A DNA stretch of 64,000 bases from Anodontia alba (taxonomy: Eukaryota; Mollusca; Bivalvia; Lucinida; Lucinidae). The position numbers and the translations under genes were made by a program. Positions 56,480-64,000 of this stretch are shown one piece after another. Location: assembly GCA_964016985.1 (NCBI GenBank), contig OZ024833.1:59719463-59783462 (forward strand), given 5' to 3'. The notes below the pieces were generated by a model that worked only from the letters and a program-made list of their open reading frames with translations, did not search any database and was not told the origin of the DNA. Numbering within the stretch: the stretch's first letter is position 1; each line of letters starts with the position of its first letter.

Positions 56480-56647
56480 TCTCCGGATCGCCATCATTGT
56501 TTCCACACAGACCTTGGAAATCTCCATTGACCCATTTCTGAACTGTGATATAAATACCAGTCCTATCTGCCAGCTTAATACTGACCCCTTTCCCCAGAAA
56601 ATCCACCATAATAGGTCCACTCAGAGAATCCGTGTACACATTTATAC
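56480..56647 (-). CDS. Exon 3: VWD1 C-terminal half with GLCGN
   Basis: CCCACAG acceptor and A/GTAAGT donor; 168 nt, phase 1 in and out. It encodes GINVYTDSLSGPIMVDFLGK, then a strand pair, then WVNGDFQGLCGNNDGDPE. The GLCGN signature with Asn/Asp-rich residues is the VWD calcium-loop region. The residue before GLC is Gln, so the CGLC pair seen in vWF and mucin D domains is incomplete. The loop continues in exon 4. Confidence 0.92.
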
Positions 56648-56767
56648 CTGTGGGTTAAAAATACAACGTAATTCAACCCATTTCCCCAGAAAATTCACTT
56701 TAATAGGCACTCAAAAAGTCCGTGTACACATTAATATCTGTGAGTTAAAATAATTCAATGTAATCCT

Positions 56768-57012
56768 GGGCCCAGTTGTTCAAAACTAACGATGTCGTTA
56801 GTTAACGTATCGTTAACACTTTGATCATTAAATATGGCATATACGCTAATATTTTTGCTGAAAAAAATGTGAGTAGCTTTTGCATTTGCAAAAGCTACTC
56901 ACATTTTTTCAGCAAAAATACCTGTGAATAAGATATTTTACTTACTAGAACAGTTTACATTTTGTCCACTAACGAGCTCGTTAAGCTAACGATGCTTTGA
57001 ACAACTGGGCCC
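56768..57012. mobile_element. Hairpin element, family I, copy 2
   Basis: GGGCCCAGTTGTTCAAAACT to GCTTTGAACAACTGGGCCC, almost perfect ends; inner GTGAGTAGCTTTTGCATTTG palindrome. Confidence 0.88.
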
Positions 57013-57099
57013 AGAATGCCGTGTTTACCCTGAGTATTAAGTATGGTACGGGGTTAAGGTTGCCCAATATTTACGATAAATAGGATATATTGATTTAAT

Positions 57100-57490
57100 T
57101 GACTTAATTTGATTTAATTTGGGGGTTTCGGAGTTTAACATATTGATACTTTTCCTGGGAAGGTTTAGTCTAAGCAGTTAACCAGTACGTTTTGCACATC
57201 TTTTTGCCAGTAATTGACAATTGCCCTTTTTGAATCAGGGAAAGGGGGAGACTGACAATATAAATGTTTTCATGATCAATCGCCATTAAAGTTATATGGC
57301 CAAGCTGGGATTCGAACTTGCGATCTCTGGATCTGAAGTCAGACGCGATACCAAGCTAGCATTCTTTATAAATCTATAGCGAGCCGTTATCGGCCCGTTG
57401 GCTACCCTGACGGGCCGATAACGGCCCGCTTTAGATTTATAAAGAACGCTTACTTGGTAACGACTGCGCTATGGAACCAACAAATCCAAC
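57100..57490 (-). mobile_element. SINE family N, split by hairpin element H
   Basis: GGGTTTCGGAGTTTAACATA to CTGGGATTCGAACTTGCGAT, GAAGTCAGACGCGATACCA, then after the hairpin CGACTGCGCTATGGAACC. Confidence 0.75.
57358..57450. mobile_element. Small palindromic element, family H, copy 2
   Basis: AGCATTCTTTATAAATCTAT and mirrored ATTTATAAAGAACGCT around CGGCCCGTTGGCTACCCTGA. Lies inside a SINE. Confidence 0.87.
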
Positions 57491-57869
57491 CAGAATATCG
57501 TATTTACTGACAGATCTTAACTCCTTACAATACATGCAATTTTGTAGAAAATGCTGTGCCCTGGTTCAAATGATAACAGAGTCTTTAAAAGATGGTAATA
57601 TTTTACATGTATTGCAAATCCATAAATCAAATGTTAATTAGCTATCAGAATTTTAAAATGAAGAACAATAGTTAATCTAAGAGAACAAATGAGTTGATTA
57701 ATTAAGGTTGTATTTAATTACTGATGATAGTTTGGTACAATTTTTGAAAGAAAAATGATCATTTCACCTGGAGAAAACAAATGGAAAATTTAATTAAATA
57801 TAAGTAATTTGAAAAAAAAATGAATGAATGAATAAAAAAACAAGAGAGCCAGGTCAAAGCTTTCCTTCA

Positions 57870-58065
57870 AAATTACATGTGCACGAAGCGATGACTCAGA
57901 TCAGCTTGTGCCCCCGCACAGTCTGATCAGAGTCTTCGCTGTCCACCTGAAGATGTTGTGGATCCTTAGCTACCCACAGAGTGCCCTGCGAAGACTGATC
58001 GAACTGCGCGGATGCTGCAAGCATATTTAATCTTGTATTTAATGCTATGCGCCGGCTCATACATA
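57870..58065. repeat. Family K, subfamily 2
   Basis: GATGACTCAGATCAGCTTGT, AGTGCCCTGCGAAGACTGAT and ATCTTGTATTTAATGCTATG. Confidence 0.65.
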
Positions 58066-58138
58066 AATTGAATGATAAGCATAAAATTTATTTTAAATGG
58101 AATGGAATATTAAGTATATTGAATAAGTTTTGCTATAC

Positions 58139-58253
58139 CGTCAACAGAAGCGGGTTGGCCGGGTATTACAGTCTGTTCCACATCATTAAAAAAGACGGTT
58201 CCATTCTTGATTTCAACATGAGTTGTTCCACCATTCATGTATATATGAATACT
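58139..58253 (-). CDS. Exon 2: middle of VWD1
   Basis: ATTACAG acceptor and G/GTATAG donor; 115 nt, phase 0 in and phase 1 out. It encodes SIHIYMNGGTTHVEIKNGTV and then FFNDVEQTVIPGQP. This is the beta-rich centre of a VWD domain (typically V.+...V.I..G..V.+NG). A possible N-glycosylation site is Asn-Gly-Thr. It joins exon 1 after CTK with no frame break. A plus-strand open frame over the same bases is a shadow. Confidence 0.85.
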
Positions 58254-58489
58254 CTGTAATGTATTAATCACATATATAACATACATGAAACCCGTTTAAC
58301 TTAACCAATACCATGCAGAATAAATTTACATGCCACACCCACTCCTAATTGTCAGCCAATCAAAAAAAAACAAAACCTTTATTCCTACTCTGAATAAAAC
58401 ATAGTCACACTTGCTTTACATATAATTTTATTGCTTGTTTGTTTGTTGATATATGTATGTAAATGTCATATTGAGATGATGGAAGGACG

Positions 58490-58771
58490 CATTACGAAAA
58501 CACGCCTATTCAAATATATAGAAAATTTCACTTGCAAAAACTGAAAATTTTCAGCTAAAAAAAACTCTGATATTTGTTCATATTTCTGCTCAAAACATAG
58601 ATTGTGGGTAGTCGTTAGAACCGCCTCGCCGAGGCGGTTCTAACGAGTACCCATAATCTATGTTTTGAGCAGAAATAAGAAAAAATAATGTAAACCCCTG
58701 TAAACCCCAGTGTTACTATATAAAAGTGGGGTTTAAGGGGGTCAAAATTATATAGGTATGTTTTCCTGATG
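58490..58771. mobile_element. Family A MITE, copy 19
   Basis: CATTACGAAAACACGCC to GTTTTCCTGATG; perfect centre GAACCGCCTCGCCGAGGCGG. Confidence 0.9.
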
Positions 58772-58824
58772 GATAATGAAAGGCTCTGTGCAAAGAAATA
58801 CCGTACACTTATGAGCTGAATTCC

Positions 58825-58903
58825 GTTTGCAGTGGTATTCGAACTCGGGGCCTCGTAATCCGAAGTCAGGAGCACTGGCCGTTCGGCCACGGGGACGCTT
58901 ATG
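58825..58903 (-). repeat. tRNA-like SINE head or tRNA relic
   Basis: On the minus strand: GTGGCCGAACGGCCAGTGCT (A-box-like) and GAGTTCGAATACC (B-box-like), 40 bases apart. The acceptor stem does not close, so not called as a tRNA gene. Confidence 0.5.
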
Positions 58904-58956
58904 ATGTCACAAAAACATCGTAGGATCTGTTACATGGAATCAGAGAAATTTTTTAC

Positions 58957-59153
58957 CTTTGTACATGTTTCGTAGCGGTCACAGTTCACCATTTCTACTT
59001 GTAACTCCCAATCTCCTATCTTTTTAACCATAATGTACCTACATGTACCTTGAAACGTGTGTTCTCTACCATCAAAGGTACGGTAATAGTCCCACTGGCA
59101 TGTAAAACAGGTTCTATATGCAAGGTTGTTCTCATCCACAATCCACACAGGTT
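58957..59153 (-). CDS. Exon 1 (visible): start of VWD1
   Basis: A TTTTCAG acceptor precedes the exon and AAG/GTAAAA is the donor; 197 nt, starting with the last two bases of a split codon and ending in phase 0. The peptide contains CFTCQWDYYRTFDGREHTF followed by GTCRYIMV, which matches the VWD opening pattern C..(GD).YY.TFDG..+.F.G.C.Y. The usual Gly-Asp before the tyrosine is replaced by Gln-Trp-Asp. A later stretch with NCDRYETCTK fits the conserved cysteine pair of VWD. The upstream exon is not visible: a LINE occupies the intron to the right. Confidence 0.9.
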
Positions 59154-59156
59154 CTG

Positions 59157-59265
59157 AAAACAAATAATAATAATAAGAAGAAGAAGAATAATAATAATAG
59201 CAGCAGCATCAGCAACAACAACAATAATAATAATTATGATAATAATAATAGTGAGAAGAAGAAGG
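59157..59265. repeat. (AAT)n/(AAG)n/(AAC)n compound microsatellite
   Basis: AATAATAATAAGAAGAAG, CAACAACAACAATAATAAT. It begins about five bases past exon 1's acceptor, on the intron side. Confidence 0.93.
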
Positions 59266-59921
59266 ACTTACGGTACATTCTAAATACCCTAAATGTCTTC
59301 TTTGCCTGACCAGTTTTCAAATGGAGCTAATTTAATTATTAGACAATTAATTAGTTTATTTATTTTCAGTTTAAATACCTTACAGTAAGACTTTCAAGAA
59401 CTAGAAATCTGTTTATAAAACACTATGCCCAAACTATATGCTTGTCCATACAAAATGCCAAAGTGGGAAAGAGGCGTAACTTTGACTTAATTAATCAGAT
59501 TTTTTTTCTAAAGTTCACCAGGTAGTTTACCCATCGTCCTCAATAAGCCCAACAAGTTTTAAGTTCCTATCTAAAATAGTTTTCGAGATGTCTAGTATAG
59601 TATAAACATATTTTATTGCATCATTTCATGGCAATGGGGTCGGGCCACAAGTTCTACCAACATTAGTTACGGCCCTCCCCCTACAAAGTTTTATTACAAC
59701 AATAACAGACACATGATAATGGCAAATTAAGAAACATTATCTAAATACTTGATATGGAGTGATTGTTTAACAAATTATGGATTCGAAAACAAATATACAA
59801 TACATAATTTTTAAAAGATGATAGCTAATATGAGGTGATGAGAAAAGTAAAGTAAATAATTAACCAAAAAATGTAATAAGATAATGATGGAATGTCATGC
59901 TGAACTTAAGTTAGCAGCAAG

Positions 59922-60566
59922 CTAGTTGGTGAATCTTCTGGTATCCTTGATAAACGTGTGTACGGCTGTGAAAATAATAGTATTTTCTTCAGCTATCAGA
60001 TTTTCATCTCCAAACAGAAGAGTATAAATATTTAATGCATAGAAATCCCTAGTAGCTCGCAAAAGTGCATCTCTCTCATTATTGTAATTTGGGCAATTAA
60101 AGAAATAATGATCTGCATCTTCGACCTCTTCAGAACAACTACAAGTAGGACTAGGTGACAAATGATTTATATATAAATCAGATAGTAAATTACTACAATT
60201 ATTTCTAATTCTAGCATGTAAAACTGAGAGACATCTGCTACCAGTTCGATAGTATGTTGGAACACTTGAATTATTTTGAAGCTTTTTCAGCTGATACTTA
60301 AAACTTGCTAGGGATGGTGAATTACGTAGTTCAATATCAAGAGAATTACATGCAGAAATAGATGATGGAATACATGGTTTACGTTAAATTTCAGTCCTGC
60401 AGAGGGGAACAGTAATATTTTGTTGATTTCGTAGAGTATAGGTACTTATTTCTCCAACCGAAGGAGGAATCAGGTCAGATACGTATGTAGGAACAAGACC
60501 ATTGATTTGTACATGAAAATAAGTTTTTGCTGCCTGCGTCTTTCTGCAAGTGACACCCAACCGCAT
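59922..60566 (-). pseudogene. LINE C-terminal region with CCHC-like motif
   Basis: KTYFHVQINGLVPTYVSDLI, LRNSPSLASFKYQLKKL, then CSCSEEVEDADHYFFNCPNY (C-x-C...H...C) and a stop after RRFTN at 59922. The motif closes ORF2 in several LINE clades. Broken by a stop near 60388. Confidence 0.75.
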
Positions 60567-60691
60567 TCTCTATATAGATTGTCTAATGAAACCGATCTTG
60601 TTAAGCCTGTTACTATGCGGGCGGCTTCATTCTGAAGTTTTTGAAGAGAACTGATACCTTGTACTGTGCAGCCATCCCATACAACGCATGA

Positions 60692-61882
60692 TTATTCGGT
60701 AACTGGCAGTAAATATGATAAGTATATTTGGTTCAAAGCAACACGACTGAATGTAAATGTAAGTTTCCGCATTATACCAATAACTTTAGATGCACTTTTA
60801 ATTATGTTTTCAATATGGCAGTGCCATTGTCCATTACTTCTAAATGTAAGACCTAAATGTTTGTGTTCTGTTACGAATTTTATGGGTGTACCATCAAAAA
60901 TTATGTTAGGAAAAGATTCAATAAATGTTAAAGTAAAAAGCATTACTTCAGTTTTAATGGGTTAAAATTTATTAACCACTGTGCTGCCCAACTTACTAGC
61001 ATGCGTAAATCGTGATTGATAATACCTTCGATGTCTTTAATAGTAGCTGCAGAATAAAACAACGAGCTATCATCTGCAAATAACCTAGTAAGACTAAGAA
61101 GTGATTCAGCTATATCATTAATATACACTAAAAATAATAGAGGGCCTAGGACAGACCCTTGAGGAACCCCAGCTTCTACTTTCATTAAGCTTGATGAGGT
61201 ATTTCTTATGACCACCTTTTGCTTTCTACCACTCAAGTAGTCACTAATCCATTCAAGTAGGTCACCATCTATGCCATTTTGTTTTAATTTAAAAATAAGT
61301 CCCTTGTGCCATACCCTGTCAAATGCTTTGGAAACATCTAAGAAAACCATACAAGAATATTGGTTGCTATCAAAAGTTTGACAAATATGATGATATATAT
61401 CTATAAATTGGAAAGTTGTAGAATGGTTGGGTAAAAAACCCAGACTGATATTTGTAAAGTATATCATTTTCATGAAAAATGTTATAGATATGTTTAAAAA
61501 CTATTCTTTCTTGTAATTTACCAACATTACTTAATAGTGAAACAGGTCGAAAATTTGAAGGGTCAGAGTTGTCACCCTTTTTGGGTAAGGGTATAACATT
61601 GGAATGTTTATAAATATCTGCAAACTTGCCTTCCCTGAAAGATCTATTAAAAAGTATACTCAGAGGTACAGCTACTTCTTTTGCTACAGTTTTAAGCATT
61701 TTGTTACTTATTCCGTCAGGCCCTGTTGCCTTGTTCGGATTTAAAAGTTCGATGAGAGATGCAACTTCATGCTGTGTACATGTAATACTGGATATTCTAT
61801 TTTGACTTTTATATTCGAAGGCAGGCAGCGCCACATTTTCATCATTAACAGTGGAGATCGACGTAAAATATTTATTTAACAA
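60692..61882 (-). pseudogene. LINE reverse transcriptase, frameshifted
   Basis: Motifs in order: NPNKATGPDGISNKMLK, FRPVSLLSNVGKLQERIV, (frameshift at an A6 run near 61435), GFLPNHSTTFQFIDIYHH, VFLDVSKAFDRVWHKGL, GVPQGSVLGPLLFLVYINDI and LFADDSSLF (catalytic pair). A second frameshift lies near 60958, and a TAA near 60692 interrupts LLPVTE before SCVVWDGC. Confidence 0.92.
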
Positions 61883-61904
61883 TTCTTCTTTATCTTCAGA
61901 TGAA

Positions 61905-62350
61905 AAACAAAATTCATTTTGACCAGTAACTGGAAATGAGTTCAGGGGTGGAATGGAAGAAGAGGTACAATTGCCTTTAACAAAGTGGCGTATAACCTTC
62001 CAAAATTGTTTGAGTGAAAATCAGAGATAGACAACTCCAAATTGTTATAAAACTGCTCTTTTGCTTGTCGTTTTAAATTGTTAACCTTATTTCGATAAAA
62101 CTTATATCTTGCTAAAATGTTTAGATTACTCGATTTCTTGAATTTCTGTTTTAGTCTATCTCTTTTTCTTGATAAGCGTCTTATTTCTGAATCATACCAT
62201 GGTTTGTCGTCAGGTCTTATAAGTACATTTTTTGATGGAACACTGGAATTAACAAAGTCAAGAAAAATATCATTAAACTTCTTAGAACACGCTTCATCTA
62301 GAGTTCCCTGCCTTAGACAAGTCCAATCAAAATTAGATAATTTTTGTTTT
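61905..62350 (-). pseudogene. LINE linker between endonuclease and reverse transcriptase
   Basis: In a frame shifted from the endonuclease, the minus strand reads TLLKQKLSNFDWTCLR, DDKPWYDSEIRRLSRKRDRL and YRNKVNNLKRQAKEQFYNNL. KPWY...I....+.RD.L is typical of this class between EN and RT. Confidence 0.75.
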
Positions 62351-63319
62351 AATAATGTAAAATTTGCCTTTTTTATATAAATAGATTAATCTACTGAAAG
62401 CTCCTTCAGTATCATATTGAAAAGGTAATGTTATATAAGTTGCTTTATGATCACTGATGTTGTCTGAAACATCTAAAGTGCCAGAATCTAGAAATGGCAA
62501 GTCCTCTGTAATGATAATCGGATCAAGAATTGCTTGTTGTCGTGTTGGTTTTGTTATTACATTAGTCATCGAGTTAATTCAAAGTACATCCTTTAGGTTA
62601 TGAAAATTTGGATTTAGTAGATCTTCATTAAGGTCTCCAACAATTATCAGATTTTTTGAGTGTTCGAGAGCCTTTTCAATATTTAAATTAAAACTGTTAA
62701 AAAACTGAGCATCAGCTGTAGACGGACTATAAAATAACCCAATTAAAAACAACTCAGTTTTCACCTTAACTTCAACCCATAAAGACTCGTCACAAAAAAT
62801 CTCAAGATCTGGTCTTCTCGCATGAAGTAAGCTTGAATCTAAATATGCCAACACTCCCCCTCCATGGTTTGTTCTATCTTTTCTGTATGGTGCACTGTAC
62901 AAATTCGAAAGAAAAAGCATTTCTGTAGGGACATTATTATCTAAGTGAGTCTCAGAAAAACATAAAATATTAAATTCGGAAAAATTATCGAGTATAAAGT
63001 CTAATTTATTTCTAATGCTTCTGATATTCAAGTGCAAAATTGAAAGTTCATACCCATTTTCAGGACCCGAGTTAGTTTCTATGTCACCAGCTTGAAGAAG
63101 TAATAGAAACATGACAAAAAGGCATTGTGTATTATAAAAATTCAAAACCATGAGAAAATTTATGTAGTGACAAATGCATGAAAATAGCTTGTAAAGTGTC
63201 ATTATAAGTATAAGCACAGAATACATATATAAGCTGATCGTAAATATTTTCTTGCTGCTTGAGATGGAGTGGTGAAACAGACCGATAGAGACCCTCCACT
63301 GATCAATGGAAATACCCAT
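62333..63319 (-). pseudogene. LINE endonuclease region with 2A-like motif
   Basis: The leader is rich in Leu/Ile/Phe, then LLLLQAGDIETNSGPE, then LSILHLNIRSIRNKLD, the start of the APE fold; later CFSETHLD, GGGVLAYLDSS, IVGDLN and ISDHKATYI. Catalytic-type residues (N in LNIRS, E in SETH, D in GDLN, DH in SDHK) are present. A TGA at 62579-62581 interrupts one otherwise continuous frame, since the pieces either side share phase. Confidence 0.85.
63063..63107 (-). other. 2A-like peptide motif, altered
   Basis: AGDIETNSGPE matches the 2A pattern D-x-E-x-N-P-G-P except that Ser replaces the first Pro. Known in LINEs of sea urchins, molluscs and others at this place, where it can cause ribosome skipping; this copy probably does not. 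Confidence 0.7.
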
Positions 63320-63330
63320 TGCACAGTGTA

Positions 63331-63950
63331 ATAATCAAGATCTCAATTGTCCGTCTCACAACTGCATCTAACATTCGGCCAGCATGACAATGATAAATGA
63401 AAATAATTTGAGATAAATATAATAATGATGAATATACCAAGAAAAACGAAAAAATACGAGAAAACATGAACGTGATAGTACTCTTTGGAAGTTACAGAAA
63501 CAAATTTGTGATAAGGTGTGAACTACAAATTCCACCATCTATTACACCATCTCGGACCATCTCGGACAATAAAACCATCATAATCAGCTGCAGTGAAGTA
63601 ATTATAATTCAAATCAGTTAAACAGCATTTTTTTTAAATACTTTTACTTACACCAGGTTTTAAGTGACAAAAAGACGTGCAATGATTACATGGATGGCAA
63701 ACCAGATGACAATCTCAGCAGACCCCAGTCAGACTGCTCCTGTAAGAGATGTATGACTGGGGTTTGCAAAGTTGGTTGAGATTGTTCAAAAATCTATCTT
63801 ACGTTTGATTTATCCTAAGAAGCACAACTGACTATAGTACCAGACAGCCAGGCAAACAATCAACATTGAATATTGAACAGTGCAGATCCTAGACACTGCT
63901 CCCACTTGAGCAGTCCGATTTGGGTCTTCAGAGCTTAAATATACTTTACA
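63331..63950. other. Right-edge intronic or intergenic DNA
   Basis: One hairpin at 63698-63783 (CAATCTCAGCAGACCCCAGT mirrored by ACTGGGGTTTGCAAAG...TGAGATTG). A direct ACCATCTCGGACCATCTCGG repeat is at 63545. No exon seen. Confidence 0.5.
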
Positions 63951-63955
63951 GTTTA

Positions 63956-63956
<1 letters not shown>

Positions 63957-64000
<44 letters not shown>
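63957..64000. repeat. (AC)n microsatellite, cut by window edge
   Basis: Uninterrupted CA dinucleotides to the last base; true length unknown. Confidence 0.98.

Larger units (their letters stand above)
1140..59153 (-). other. Gene span: D1-D2-D'-D3 (vWF/gel-forming mucin-like) secreted glycoprotein, partial
   Basis: Nineteen minus-strand exons join in phase into one reading frame. Domain order is VWD1-C8-TIL1-E1, VWD2-C8-TIL2-E2, TIL'-E', VWD3-C8-TIL3, as in vWF, MUC2/5/6, otogelin, SCO-spondin and hemolectin. Such proteins are secreted, cysteine-rich and often multimeric; roles include mucus, clotting and extracellular matrix. Both ends are open: the first visible exon needs one nucleotide from an upstream exon, and the last ends in phase 1 before the left edge. 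No signal peptide, PTS region or CK domain is visible, so mucin, hemolectin and SCO-spondin-like proteins cannot be told apart. Exons total 3,426 nt in 58 kb; the largest introns are about 14.4 kb (exons 13-14) and 10.4 kb (exons 18-19). Confidence 0.88.
59600..63330 (-). mobile_element. Non-LTR retrotransposon (APE-type LINE, CR1/L2-like), decayed
   Basis: Minus-strand order is hydrophobic leader, 2A-like motif, AP endonuclease, linker, reverse transcriptase, and a C-terminal CCHC-like motif. Frameshifts and in-frame stops show it is dead as read. The 3' side has GCAATAAAATATG near 59620, possibly the end; both outer edges are estimates. It sits in the host gene's intron in the sense direction. 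Clade placement rests on remembered motifs. Confidence 0.85.

Noticed and set aside
15540..58890. Recurring peptide like LYNFDPLKPHFYIVKLGFTG in many separate frames
   Set aside because: It looks like a protein family but is the translation of one arm of MITE family A, appearing wherever that element does.
58825..58903. tRNA gene on the minus strand
   Set aside because: A- and B-box-like segments are present but the acceptor stem does not pair; treated as a SINE head or relic.
63689..63783. Possible exon after TCTCTTACAG at the right edge
   Set aside because: All frames stop early and the sequence is one arm of a hairpin (CAGACCCCAGTC / GACTGGGGTTTG).

Overview
The window is non-coding-dense eukaryotic DNA, most likely from a bivalve mollusc. 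The grounds are small phase-matched exons in very long introns, tRNA-derived SINEs, very abundant hairpin MITEs, a 2A-bearing LINE, and dispersed repeats of a kind common in mollusc genomes. There is no prokaryotic gene organisation and no CRISPR array. The species call is an inference.

One host gene runs right to left across nearly the whole window on the minus strand. I could place 19 exons (positions 59153 down to 1140, 3,426 coding nt, about 1,141 codons). Every junction is phase-compatible and nearly all use standard GT..AG sites. The domains read VWD-C8-TIL-E, VWD-C8-TIL-E, TIL'-E', VWD-C8-TIL. This is the D1-D2-D'-D3 assembly of von Willebrand factor, gel-forming mucins, otogelin, SCO-spondin and hemolectin, so the product should be a large secreted disulfide-rich glycoprotein. 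The signal peptide lies upstream (beyond 64000) and the rest of the protein downstream (below 1). All three VWD modules have GLCGN but lack the first cysteine of the CGLC motif.

About 94 percent of the span is intron, packed with repeats. From left to right: (1) 1833-9830, a foldback-like element in the last intron, with 3.4 kb and 1.9 kb inverted arms built of ~45-bp tandem repeats around a 2.7 kb loop. (2) 10-33 kb, MITEs of at least six families, SINEs, nested double-hairpin repeats and a large inverted repeat near 19 kb. (3) 33.9-35.3 kb, a 51-bp tandem array derived from a hairpin element. (4) 36-59 kb, most exons of D1 and D2, interleaved with MITEs, SINEs, a minisatellite and a tandem duplication holding both a filled and an empty MITE site. 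(5) 59.6-63.3 kb, a decayed APE-type LINE in the same orientation as the gene, with a 2A-like motif, then an (AC)n tract at the right edge.

The least explained signal is that MITE families with unrelated terminal inverted repeats share one central palindromic module (arms near TACTCGTTAGAACCGCCTC). The foldback element is the most striking single object. Repeat boundaries given as round numbers are estimates by eye.
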